NCBI GenBank assembly: GCA_015233515.1
Contig: JADFXS010000026.1
Coordinates: 1-16,302 of the forward strand
Direction: 5' to 3'
DNA from: Deltaproteobacteria bacterium
GTDB lineage: Bacteria; Desulfobacterota; Desulfarculia; Adiutricales; JAGVGV01
DNA length: 16,302 bases
This document shows positions 7,287 through 15,444 of the stretch, piece by piece. The notes under the pieces are model-generated. The model saw nothing but the letters and a program-made list of their open reading frames with translations, ran no database searches and was not told where the DNA came from. Position 1 is the first letter of the stretch. Every line of letters begins with the position of its first letter. A program made the translations under genes and the position numbers.

Positions 7287-8153
7287 TTGACACTCAAGGA
7301 AATATGGATTGAACATGTTCCCGCTGGGCAGGATGTTCACTTTCTCAAGATCGATGTTGAAGGGTTGGAAGAATCCGTTCTGCGTGGAAGCGACTTAACC
7401 AAGTTTCGACCCTGGATTGTCGTGGTTGAAGCAACATTGCCGATGTCGCAGCAGGAAAATTATGAAGACTGGGAGCCGATACTGCTCGCTTCAGGATACA
7501 GTTTTTCATACGCGGATGGTATAAACCGCTTTTATGTGGCGGAAGAGCATGCGGAACTCCTTTCGGCATTCAAGTACCCACCGAACATGTTTTTTGATGA
7601 TTGCAAGTTGAGTGCTCATCAGGAAGCCGAAACCAATGCCCAAAAAGCCGTGGTCAGTGCCCAACAAGCCGAAGTCAATGCCCAACAAGCCGAGGTCAAT
7701 GCCCAACAAGCCGAGGTCAAGGTCCGGCAGGCCGAGGCTAAAGCTTTGCAGGCTTTATCTGAGCTCCAGGGTGTTTACGCCAGCCTCTCCTGGCGCATCA
7801 CCCGCCCTCTACGGGCCTTGGCTCGCGCCGCGCGGCGCATGAAAGCCTCATTTTTCTCCACCCTCATTGCTTTTAAGCGTGTCGTTAAAAAAATACTCAA
7901 ACCTATTCTAGCCAGGGTTATTGGTTTTATTCTAGCGCACCCCATGCTAAACAAGTGCTCATCAGTCTTTATACATATATTCCCAATGATAGAGGCTAGA
8001 TTGCGGCGATTTAATTTTGCCGCGCCTTCCACCATCACAAATTCCTTGAAATATCGAGGACCGACTGAATTCACCCAGTTATCACCCAGCGCCCGTCGCA
8101 TCCATGCAGATTTAAAAGCCGCCGTTAAGCAGCACGATAAAGAGAGGCATTGA
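7287..8153 (+). CDS. FkbM-family methyltransferase, C-terminal part with heptad coiled coil and basic tail
   Basis: Second part of the frameshifted FkbM gene; the conserved frame is open from just after the T run, so the TTG at 7287 may not be a real start. Numbers refer to the restored 408-residue protein. LKIDVEG (140-146) is the family's second hallmark, followed by RPWIVVVEATLP and WEPILLASGYSFSYADGINRFYV. Residues 231-272 are six heptads of the form AQQAEVN, a predicted coiled coil. Then comes SLSWRITRPLR (W289), a motif often seen after coiled coils in surface-polysaccharide enzymes, and a basic, hydrophobic stretch (305-341) that could bind a membrane. Methyltransferase plus coiled coil plus membrane-binding tail is the architecture of the chain terminator WbdD, although WbdD's enzyme domains differ. 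The stop TGA overlaps the ATG of the next gene. Confidence 0.75.
   Translation: MTLKEIWIEHVPAGQDVHFLKIDVEGLEESVLRGSDLTKFRPWIVVVEATLPMSQQENYEDWEPILLASGYSFSYADGINRFYVAEEHAELLSAFKYPPNMFFDDCKLSAHQEAETNAQKAVVSAQQAEVNAQQAEVNAQQAEVKVRQAEAKALQALSELQGVYASLSWRITRPLRALARAARRMKASFFSTLIAFKRVVKKILKPILARVIGFILAHPMLNKCSSVFIHIFPMIEARLRRFNFAAPSTITNSLKYRGPTEFTQLSPSARRIHADLKAAVKQHDKERH
7617..7742 (+). repeat. 21-bp tandem repeats encoding coiled-coil heptads
   Basis: Six 21-base units in register. The units at 7659-7679, 7680-7700 and 7701-7721 differ from one another at only one or two positions and encode AQQAEVN or AQQAEVK. Those at 7617, 7638 and 7722 are diverged copies. Units are whole codons, so gain or loss of one keeps the frame and changes the coil by two helical turns. 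Confidence 0.85.
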
Positions 8154-11100
8154 TGCGTATCGTCCTGGATCTTCAAAGCGCCCAGACAGTCAGCGCCAAA
8201 CGAGGCATCGGGCGTTATTCCCTTTCTCTTGCCCAGGCGATTATACAAAACTGCGGTGAGCATGAAGTCATCCTTGCACTCAATAACATGCTACTCGAGA
8301 CAATAGAACCCATCCGTTACAAATTCGATGGGTTGCTGCCGCAAGAAAACATTCGCGTCTGGGCCGCAAAGGGGCCTGTGCTCGCGGCGGATTTGAATAA
8401 CACTTGGCGTCGAAATGTCACAGAATACTTACGTGAGGCTTTTTTGGCCAGCCTACAACCGGATGTAATCCTGGTGTCCAGTTTGTTCGAGGGATACTTA
8501 GACAACGCAGTCACCAGTATAGGCATGTTTTCCCAGCAAATCCCAACCGCCGTTTCGCTCTACGATCTGATCCCTTATATATATCGCCATCTTTACCTGG
8601 CAAATCCCACTGAAGAGAAATGGTATCAGGAAAAACTCGATCATTTGCAGCGGGCTGATCTTTTGTTGGCGATTTCTGAGTCATCCCGTCGCGAGGCGAT
8701 CGATTACCTAGGTTTCCCTATTAACAGGGTCGTGAATGTTTCCGCCGCGGCGGATAGTCATTTTCGGATTATCGATGTCCATACCGAGGAAGAACAGCGG
8801 CTGCGGCAAAAGAGTGGTTTGTCCCGTCCTTTCCTAATGTATATTTGCGGTATTGACCATCGCAAGAATATTGAAGGATTAATCCGCGCTTTCGCCTCTA
8901 TGCCGATTGAATTACGTCGTGCTTACCAATTGGCGATTATTTGCTCTTCAGACTCTGAAAACCGCCGGAAGCTTGAACTGCTCTCCCGGCAACAGGGCCT
9001 GAACGGCGATGAGGTTGTCATCATGGACTTTGTGTCTGATGACGAACTGACCGTTTTATACAACCTATGCACACTCTACGTCTTTCCTTCATGGCATGAA
9101 GGCTTCGGCTTGCCGGCTTTGGAAGCCATGCATTGCGGTGCGCCGGTGATCGGCGCTAGCACATCGAGCTTGCCGGAAGTGATTGGGCGAGAAGACGCTC
9201 TGTTTGACCCTCACTCCGAGGAAAGCATAACCGCCAAAATTGTTCAGGTGCTCACTGATGACGCCTTTCGACTGGAACTTATCCGTCATGGGGCCAAGCA
9301 GGCGGGTAAATTTTCTTGGGATGAAAGCGCTAAACGAACCATCGCCGCATTGGAAAACCTTCACGAAGAGCGCCGGGATAAAAAACCGACGTTTTCTTTT
9401 TTATCTCGGCGCCCTAAACTCGCCTTTATCTCTCCCCCGCCACCGAAGCGCACTCTTGTTGTGGAGAATAGCGCCGAGTTGTTGCTGGAACTTTCGCGTT
9501 TCTACGACATAGAAGTCATCGTTGCGCAAAATGAGGTCTCCGATGCTCGGATTAAGACCTGTTGTCAAATCCGTTCGATTGAATGGTTCATAAAGCATGC
9601 CAATCAATATGAACGGAAGCTCTATTATTTCGACAACTCGAGCGACCACGCTTACATCCGTGATCTATTGGATCGCTTTCCCGGCGCGGTAGTGTTGCAC
9701 GACTTTTTCCTCGGCGCCGTTCCAGCGCCTATCGATATTCCTGGTTTTCCATTCCATTTATGGGTACGAGAAATTTATCGGGCTCATGGCTACACTGCGG
9801 TTAAGGAGCTTTGTCACACCCAGAACCCAGCGGAAGCTATTTCCAAATACCCGTGTAATTTAACTGTCTTGCAACAAGCAAATGGCGTGATTGCCCATTC
9901 CACCTCTTCGATCAGACTGGTTTGTGAGTGGTACGGAGAAAAATTCGCGGAAAATATAGCAATCATACCCCAATTATGTATCCCGGTAAACGGCACCGAC
10001 CAAGCATCCGCCCGCCGAAAGCTTGGATTGGCCGTTGATGATTATATTATCTGCAGTTTTGGATCGCTTGGTTTGATCAACCAGAGCCATCGCCTGCTCG
10101 ATGCTTGGTTGGCCTCCAAACCGGCGTTGAATGATCGTAGCAAGCTCGTATTCGTGGGTGAAAACGATTCCGGCGTGTTTGGAGAGGAACTACGGAAAAC
10201 AATTGTCCAAAGCGGCCGGGAAGATCGTATCCACATTACCGGGGAAATCGATTCCGAAACATTACGACTCTACTTCGAAGCCGCGGATGTTGCTGTGCAA
10301 CTCCATCAAGGGTCGCGAGGCGAAGCTTACGGAACCATTCTGGATTGCATGAATTACGGTCTAGCCGTTATCGCCAACGCCGGTGGAGTGATAACGGACT
10401 TGCCGAATAATACCGTTTTTATGCTGCCGGAAGAGTTCGAGGATAAGCAACTCGCCGAAGCACTCGAAATGCTCTGGTGTGATCAAGAACGTCGTGTGGG
10501 GTTCGGAGGTCGTGCGCGCGAATCGATTATTACTTTACATGCGCCGCGCAAGTGTGCAGACCAATACTTCAAGGCCATCGAGATTTTTTACGAGAATGCC
10601 AAAACGGACCGAGAGTCTCTGGTGCGAGCGGTGGCTAAATTAGAGCCCGCTCCTTTAGACAAAAGGGAGTGGGTGGCCTTGGCGGCTTCCATCGCGCAAA
10701 ATTTGCCGCTTAAGCAACCTGCTCGACAATTACTGGTAGACATCTCCGAACTAGTCCAACGAGATGCCAAAACCGGCATTCAGCGGGTGGTTCGTGGCAT
10801 TCTAAAGGAAATATTAGATAATCCGCCATCCGGGTTTAGAGTGGAACCGGTCTATGCTACGACCTCTCGATTGGGCTATTACTATGCCCGGGATTTTACC
10901 TTGCGTTTTTTGGGTTGCCCAACCAACGGATTGACTGATGAGCCGATCGAAATACAACCGGGAGATCATTTTCTGGGTCTGGATCTACAATCCCACGTTG
11001 TGCCGTATCAGATTGATTATTTATTGTTTTTGCGCTTCCATGGTGTTCAGGTTAACTTTGTCGTTTACGATTTGCTCCCGATATTACAGCCATATGCCTT

Positions 11101-11911
11101 CCCGGATGGAGTCAATGCGGCGCATACGCGATACTTGCAAGCTATCACGAAACTTGACGGAGCTATTTGTATTTCCCGGGCCGTGGCGGATGAACTGGCG
11201 GCATGGCTGGATACCAGCCCCCCGGAACGCTTGCGCCCTTTAAAAATCGGTTGGTTTCACCTTGGCGCCGATATTGAGAACACTATCCCTACCTGCGATA
11301 TATCAGAGGATATCGAGCATATTATATCCCGTCTTGCTAACTCAACTAACTTCCTCATGGTCGGCACCGTAGAGCCCCGCAAGGGATATATGCAAACCCT
11401 CACCGCCTTTGAGCTCCTGTGGGCGGAAGGCCTGCAAGTCAACTTGGTGGTCATTGGACGGCAAGGTTGGAAAGTCGAAGCTATAGTTAAAAAAATACGT
11501 AAGCATCCCGAACTCGGTAAACGCCTCTTCTGGTTGGAAGGTATCAGCGATCATTATATGAAAAAAGCATATGCCGCATCAACGTGCTTGATCGCGGCCT
11601 CCGATGGTGAAGGCTTTGGTCTGCCTCTGATTGAAGCAGCGGAACACAATGTGCCCATCATCGCCCGCGATATCCCGGTATTCAATGAGGTGGGGGGCGA
11701 ATTTGTTTTCTACTTCAGCGGCAAGGAAGCCACCGACCTCGCGGAGGCCATCAAACGATGGCTGGCATTATTCGAGCAAGGCCAGCATCCGAAATCGGAC
11801 TATATGCCACGGTTGACCTGGAAACAAAGTGCGGATCAACTAAAGCAGATCCTGTTGGAAGACAATTGGTATATGCATTGGTCGCCGGAAAAATCACCTC
11901 CTCGAAATTAG
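8153..11911 (+). CDS. Three-module GT4-type glycosyltransferase, probable polysaccharide polymerase
   Basis: A 1252-residue cytosolic protein made of three GT-B glycosyltransferase modules. Module 1 (about 1-405) starts with a family-typical MRIVLDLQSAQ and RGIGRYSLSLAQ and has E316-x7-E324 in HEGFGLPALEAM. Module 2 (about 420-820) has SRGEAYGTILDCMNYG (719-735), where the second acid of the E-x7-E pattern is C732, with D731 next to it. Module 3 (about 855-1240) has a TGIQRVVRGI start, GTVEPRKGY (1071-1079) and E1153-x7-E1161. Multi-module enzymes of this type, such as WbdA, build repeat units of ABC-exported O-antigens; sugar and linkage cannot be told from sequence. I prefer ATG at 8153 over TTG at 8150: AGAGAGG lies about 5 nt upstream, and it overlaps the previous stop as TGATG. 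Last gene of the operon. Confidence 0.9.
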   Translation: MRIVLDLQSAQTVSAKRGIGRYSLSLAQAIIQNCGEHEVILALNNMLLETIEPIRYKFDGLLPQENIRVWAAKGPVLAADLNNTWRRNVTEYLREAFLASLQPDVILVSSLFEGYLDNAVTSIGMFSQQIPTAVSLYDLIPYIYRHLYLANPTEEKWYQEKLDHLQRADLLLAISESSRREAIDYLGFPINRVVNVSAAADSHFRIIDVHTEEEQRLRQKSGLSRPFLMYICGIDHRKNIEGLIRAFASMPIELRRAYQLAIICSSDSENRRKLELLSRQQGLNGDEVVIMDFVSDDELTVLYNLCTLYVFPSWHEGFGLPALEAMHCGAPVIGASTSSLPEVIGREDALFDPHSEESITAKIVQVLTDDAFRLELIRHGAKQAGKFSWDESAKRTIAALENLHEERRDKKPTFSFLSRRPKLAFISPPPPKRTLVVENSAELLLELSRFYDIEVIVAQNEVSDARIKTCCQIRSIEWFIKHANQYERKLYYFDNSSDHAYIRDLLDRFPGAVVLHDFFLGAVPAPIDIPGFPFHLWVREIYRAHGYTAVKELCHTQNPAEAISKYPCNLTVLQQANGVIAHSTSSIRLVCEWYGEKFAENIAIIPQLCIPVNGTDQASARRKLGLAVDDYIICSFGSLGLINQSHRLLDAWLASKPALNDRSKLVFVGENDSGVFGEELRKTIVQSGREDRIHITGEIDSETLRLYFEAADVAVQLHQGSRGEAYGTILDCMNYGLAVIANAGGVITDLPNNTVFMLPEEFEDKQLAEALEMLWCDQERRVGFGGRARESIITLHAPRKCADQYFKAIEIFYENAKTDRESLVRAVAKLEPAPLDKREWVALAASIAQNLPLKQPARQLLVDISELVQRDAKTGIQRVVRGILKEILDNPPSGFRVEPVYATTSRLGYYYARDFTLRFLGCPTNGLTDEPIEIQPGDHFLGLDLQSHVVPYQIDYLLFLRFHGVQVNFVVYDLLPILQPYAFPDGVNAAHTRYLQAITKLDGAICISRAVADELAAWLDTSPPERLRPLKIGWFHLGADIENTIPTCDISEDIEHIISRLANSTNFLMVGTVEPRKGYMQTLTAFELLWAEGLQVNLVVIGRQGWKVEAIVKKIRKHPELGKRLFWLEGISDHYMKKAYAASTCLIAASDGEGFGLPLIEAAEHNVPIIARDIPVFNEVGGEFVFYFSGKEATDLAEAIKRWLALFEQGQHPKSDYMPRLTWKQSADQLKQILLEDNWYMHWSPEKSPPRN

Positions 11912-12165
11912 CACGGGTCTCCTAACTATATATTGTTAAAATAAAGATCGAGCGATATTATAGCTTGACGGTCCGATTGAACATGCGGACGAGTGTATTC
12001 CCCATAGCCTGCCCCGGGGGCTTCGGTCGATTTTTATATTTGTTTAGCGGGCCTGATAAACGGACTCGGTATAGCTAGGCCTCTATGGCGCTGATAACGC
12101 AATTCATCTCAATGGCACCGGCGCTTTTGGCTTTCGGGCAATATATCAGGGGCAGTATATGGTTA
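11912..12165. other. Intergenic stretch after the polysaccharide operon
   Basis: About 250 bases without a gene. Two short hairpins are visible: GTCCG/CGGAC (11971-11975 with 11986-11990) and AGCC/GGCT (12006-12009 with 12019-12022) in a GC-rich block, the second followed seven bases later by TTTTT. The latter might be a poor terminator for the operon, but the stem is weak. Confidence 0.4.
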
Positions 12166-12174
12166 TGGTATAAT
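12166..12174 (+). promoter_or_regulatory. Extended -10 promoter of the membrane protein gene
   Basis: TGGTATAAT (12166-12174) is a consensus extended -10 element (TGn plus TATAAT). No good -35 box is present at the proper distance, as is usual for this class. Transcription would begin near 12181, leaving a leader of about 18 bases that contains just the ribosome site. Confidence 0.55.
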
Positions 12175-12198
12175 CTTTAGTTTTCCAAAGGAGTTGAT

Positions 12199-13596
12199 GT
12201 GACCGATCCACAGAAAACCAATCAGCAACCCTCGGAAATTAGCCCGCCGGATTCCTCAACGGAACCGGCTTCGAACCGGTTGCACATTCCGTCGGCCCCC
12301 CTCGAACCTCAGTCAACCGCCGCATCAGCCGAAACAGCGCCTCGAGATGCTTTTGCTCCCTTCGATAAAAAAACCGCCCGGAAAATCTCTGTATATCGAG
12401 CTGGATTATACCTGGTCTTGGCCGCCTTAGGGATTATGATTCTCACCTTGGGGGGCCAGGCGGTGGCCGGTAACATCCCTTATTGGCTGGAAGTCGTAAC
12501 CGTAGTGCTGGCCACGGTTGCTTTGATGGGAGTTTTATGGAAAACCATCAGCCTGGAAGCCAAGGTTGGGCTGGCGGCCTGCGGCTTGGGCTTGATTCTG
12601 ATCATTGTTGAAGTTGTTCATGGTGGAAGCCAACTTAGCCTTATAGGTATACCGGTGGGCTGGTACTGGCCGATATGGTTTGCCATTTGCCTTTTATCCG
12701 TGACCGGTGGAATCTGGATGGCCTGGTCCCGGCCGGTCTGGCCTCCGTTAGTCGGCACGGCTGTAACACTCTATACGGCTTTGGCGGTAGTTTGGCCTCT
12801 GATCAAAGGAGGTGCGGACTTGAAAGGTTTGGTGCTTGGACCGGACTTTCAAGCTTTATGGCCCATATATATCCGTTCCGGATGGTTGATGATCCAAGTG
12901 CTGCTGCCGCTCGGTATTCTTTTGTTTCTAGGACTTCAGATCCGGACGTTGTTCAGACCGCAATACGAACGACATTTCGGACATTTTTTTTGGGCGCTTT
13001 TCCTGTTGATGTTGACGACGGTGGGAATGACCAGCCTGGAAAGGGCAGGGGCCCCGGCCTGGGTGGAAGTGGACCGTTTGGTTTCCGGGATCAAGCCCAA
13101 GGCAGTTCCGACAGTTACGGCTCCGTCTTCCGCTGGCAAGGTGGAAAAGACGGAACCGGGAGCGGCCGCCAAGTCTCCCAAGGAAACAGCTTCGACGACC
13201 ACGCCGGCTATTTCTCAAAAGACGGAAAAGACGGAGGGACAGGCTGATTCCTTGACGGCGGAAAAGCCCACGACCTCACCTCAGGCTTCTGTATCAAAAC
13301 CCGGCGGCGCCTCTTCAGCGGGAACGGAACCACAGACCGCCGCCAACCAAGCTTTACCCGGGAATCTCGATTTATTGATGAGGATAGAGGGGCTCAAGGA
13401 ACAGGTTCGCGGCCTTGAGGATCGCTTGGATTCCCAGGAGAAGCTTATAGAAACCTTGATGGAGTATCTGGATTCGGAAAAAGAAAGGTCTTATAACCGA
13501 AGAAATCCCGGCCGGAACACCCCTCCTGATGATGAGCCTGATTCCGGAGACATGGATGAATATATACCCAAAGCCCACGACCAAGAGCTGACCTGA
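12199..13596 (+). CDS. Unrecognised membrane protein with disordered ends and a C-terminal coiled coil
   Basis: A 465-residue protein that I do not recognise. AAAGGAG (12187-12193) lies 5 nt before a GTG start at 12199; the ATG two bases earlier runs straight into a stop. Residues 1-60 are polar and rich in Pro, Ser and Thr. About seven hydrophobic helices follow (roughly 66-88, 95-115, 122-141, 153-175, 183-202, 227-247, 262-280). Residues 300-385 are a low-complexity linker rich in Lys, Thr, Ala, Ser and Pro. A short coiled coil (about 392-426, MRIEGLKEQVRGLEDRL...) and an acidic tail end it. This suggests a membrane anchor carrying an exposed coil for partner binding. It has its own promoter, so it need not belong to the polysaccharide operon. 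The function is open. Confidence 0.75.
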   Translation: MTDPQKTNQQPSEISPPDSSTEPASNRLHIPSAPLEPQSTAASAETAPRDAFAPFDKKTARKISVYRAGLYLVLAALGIMILTLGGQAVAGNIPYWLEVVTVVLATVALMGVLWKTISLEAKVGLAACGLGLILIIVEVVHGGSQLSLIGIPVGWYWPIWFAICLLSVTGGIWMAWSRPVWPPLVGTAVTLYTALAVVWPLIKGGADLKGLVLGPDFQALWPIYIRSGWLMIQVLLPLGILLFLGLQIRTLFRPQYERHFGHFFWALFLLMLTTVGMTSLERAGAPAWVEVDRLVSGIKPKAVPTVTAPSSAGKVEKTEPGAAAKSPKETASTTTPAISQKTEKTEGQADSLTAEKPTTSPQASVSKPGGASSAGTEPQTAANQALPGNLDLLMRIEGLKEQVRGLEDRLDSQEKLIETLMEYLDSEKERSYNRRNPGRNTPPDDEPDSGDMDEYIPKAHDQELT

Positions 13597-13848
13597 TTTT
13601 GAGGATTCGAAATTAGTGGATTCGGAAGGAAATTTTCTATTGCGTTCAAAGAATCGATATCGTATTTATAGCCGCCCGTCATAAACGGGTCGGGATTATC
13701 GATAATCCCGTTCTCCCCTATGCCGTCGTGAGCCCTTTGCTATACCCCCTTTAGGCGGAGGATCACTCACGACGGCCCCTCCAGAAAAATTTCCCGCCTT
13801 AAAATAGGTTTATCCGCTAACCATGGCGTAACGATCTTATAGAAATTT
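13597..13848. other. Intergenic stretch holding three inverted repeats
   Basis: No gene is seen. It holds three hairpin-forming repeats within 102 bases (13675-13776, listed separately), followed by an AT-rich block that leads into the promoter of the next gene. The structured part lies upstream of that promoter, so it cannot be a riboswitch for the downstream enzyme if the promoter is the one used. Confidence 0.5.
13675..13776. repeat. Row of three inverted repeats (possible terminator, REP-like array or small RNA)
   Basis: First, CCCGT/ACGGG (13675-13679 with 13685-13689). Second, a perfect 20-bp palindrome, CGGGATTATC followed by GATAATCCCG (13691-13710). Third, a perfect 11-bp pair GCCGTCGTGAG/CTCACGACGGC (13722-13732 with 13766-13776) around a 33-nt loop in which CCCTTT occurs twice. 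None is followed by a run of T, so they are not textbook intrinsic terminators, although they sit directly after a gene end. Confidence 0.65.
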
Positions 13849-13857
13849 TGATATAAT
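13849..13857 (+). promoter_or_regulatory. Extended -10 promoter of the SHMT-like gene
   Basis: TGATATAAT (13849-13857) is an extended -10 element with a consensus hexamer and no clear -35 box. Predicted start of transcription is near 13864, giving a leader of about 64 bases before the ATG at 13928. Confidence 0.5.
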
Positions 13858-13927
13858 TGGTTAGATGATTAGTCGAGATCACTAAACTGTTCACGACAAA
13901 AAACATATAGCCTGGAAAGGACCTAAA

Positions 13928-15166
13928 ATGCAGTATTTACCCAAGGATGACCCGGAAATCGCCGCGCTGGTCGAAAAAGAAGAAATCCGAATAGAAAACA
14001 CTCTGGATCTTATTGCCGCTGAAAACCATTCACCTCGATCCATCATGGAGGCCTTGGGGTCTATCTTTCAAACCAAAACCATAGAAGGATATCCGGGAAA
14101 ACGTTTTCATGCGGGCTGCGTATATGCCGACGAAGTGGAAAATTTGGCTATTGCCCGCGCCAAGGAACTCTTTGGCGCGGAGCATGTCAACGTTCAACCC
14201 CATAGTGGCAGTTCGGCCAATTTAGCGGTTTATTTTTCGGTTCTGGAAGTCGGAGATAGGATCCTGTCCATGGGATTGCCGTACGGCGGCCACCTTTCCC
14301 ATGGCCATCGAGCCTCGATCACAAGCAAATGTTTTAATTTTACTCACTACGGTGTGGACAGGAAAACAGAACGGATTGATTACGGGCAAGTGCGAGAGTT
14401 GGCGGAAAAATGCCGACCTAAAATGATAGTCGCCGGCGCAAGTTCGTATCCTCGGTTGATAGATTATGAAAAGATGGCGAATATCGCCAAGGATGTTTCC
14501 GCGTATTTTTTTGTGGACATGGCCCATTTGGCGGGGCTGGTCGCGGGGAAAGCCATCCCTAGCCCGGTGTCGTCCGCGGATTTTGTAACTTTCACCTGCT
14601 ATAAAACCATGATGGGTGGTCGCGGCGGGGTAATTTTATGCAAACAAGAATACGGAAAAAAATTAGACAGCGCGGTTTTCCCGGGGACTCAGGGCACCAG
14701 CCCGGTCAACGTCATGGCGGCCAAGGCGGTCATCTTCAAGCTGGCCATGACCCCGGATTTTAGGGGTGTGCAGATGAAAACCCTGCGCAATGCCGTTACT
14801 TTAGCCGACGAGTTATCAAAAAAGGGTTACCGAATCGTCTCGGGCGGAACCGATAACCATCAAGTTATCGTCGATTTGGCCTCAAAAGGATTAAGTGGTA
14901 GTAGTTCGGAAAAAGTCCTGGAATCCGTGGGAATTGTCTTAAATCGGAATGCCATTCCCTGCGATGCCGATACTCCCGGGGCGGTGAGTGGAATCCGAAT
15001 TGGAACTTCCGCGGTTACGGTCAGAGGCATGGGCGGGGAAGAAATGGCCCGCATCGCCGACTTGCTGGATATGGCCCTGGTAAATCGCGAGGATAAAGAT
15101 ATACTATTGAAAGTCTCCGGGGAGGTTCAGGCGTTGACCGGGAAGTTTCCGGTTTATGCCGAATAA
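13928..15166 (+). CDS. Divergent serine hydroxymethyltransferase-like PLP enzyme
   Basis: A 412-residue fold-type I PLP enzyme clearly related to serine hydroxymethyltransferase (GlyA), which moves a one-carbon unit between serine and tetrahydrofolate. Kept: IEGYPGKR with E53, VQPHSGS, GGHLSHG, VDMAHLAGLVAG (D197, H200), PLP lysine K226, LNRNAIPCD, and carboxylate-binding R357 in GIRIGT. Changed, compared from memory with E. coli GlyA: S35 to A31 (IAAEN), Y55 to T51, Y65 to H61, H228 to Y225 beside the lysine, and QGGPLMH to QGTSPVN. These lie around the substrate and PLP, so it may be a paralogue with another aldol-type reaction, and glyA is not assigned. GAAAGGA precedes the ATG. It is followed by an amino acid transport-type gene. 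Confidence 0.85.
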   Translation: MQYLPKDDPEIAALVEKEEIRIENTLDLIAAENHSPRSIMEALGSIFQTKTIEGYPGKRFHAGCVYADEVENLAIARAKELFGAEHVNVQPHSGSSANLAVYFSVLEVGDRILSMGLPYGGHLSHGHRASITSKCFNFTHYGVDRKTERIDYGQVRELAEKCRPKMIVAGASSYPRLIDYEKMANIAKDVSAYFFVDMAHLAGLVAGKAIPSPVSSADFVTFTCYKTMMGGRGGVILCKQEYGKKLDSAVFPGTQGTSPVNVMAAKAVIFKLAMTPDFRGVQMKTLRNAVTLADELSKKGYRIVSGGTDNHQVIVDLASKGLSGSSSEKVLESVGIVLNRNAIPCDADTPGAVSGIRIGTSAVTVRGMGGEEMARIADLLDMALVNREDKDILLKVSGEVQALTGKFPVYAE

Positions 15167-15444
15167 CCGATGAATTCAGGACATATAAAATACAAAATAC
15201 TGCTCGGGTTGGAATGATCCTATTTATTTGCTTGAATATAGAGGCGTCACCGGTGTAAATATAGGCATGGAGCATCGGGTTAAACACGCAACCGTGGTCG
15301 ATAAATAAAGCATTTTTGTATTATCCGAGTATCTTCTTCGTGGATTTCAGGGTGAATCGTGCCCTGGTCGCTTAATGACATCATCAATTCGATTGAAGTC
15401 ACGGCCCGGGGCAAAAACCATAACAGAAAAAATCGGAGGGTTTT
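15167..15444. other. Intergenic stretch before the binding protein gene
   Basis: About 280 bases, AT-rich, without a recognisable gene. A short hairpin CAGGG/CCCTG (15348-15352 with 15362-15366) and a few AT-rich hexamers are present, but I cannot assign a promoter with confidence. It ends in the strong ribosome site GGAGGG (15435-15440). Confidence 0.4.

Noticed and set aside
7775..8263. A 162-residue minus-strand open frame across the methyltransferase/glycosyltransferase junction
   Set aside because: It spans a tight TGATG overlap between two plus-strand genes and has no recognisable features.
12006..12031. Intrinsic terminator after the polysaccharide operon
   Set aside because: The stem is only four pairs plus a self-pairing GC block, and the T run starts seven bases later; too weak to call.
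12675..13247. A 190-residue open frame on the plus strand
   Set aside because: It lies wholly inside the 465-residue membrane protein gene in another frame, has no ribosome site and reads as Gly/Asp/Arg-rich sequence without a pattern.
13597..13927. Possible glycine or tetrahydrofolate riboswitch ahead of the SHMT-like gene
   Set aside because: The hairpins lie upstream of the likely promoter at 13849-13857, and I could not match the known conserved cores of either class.
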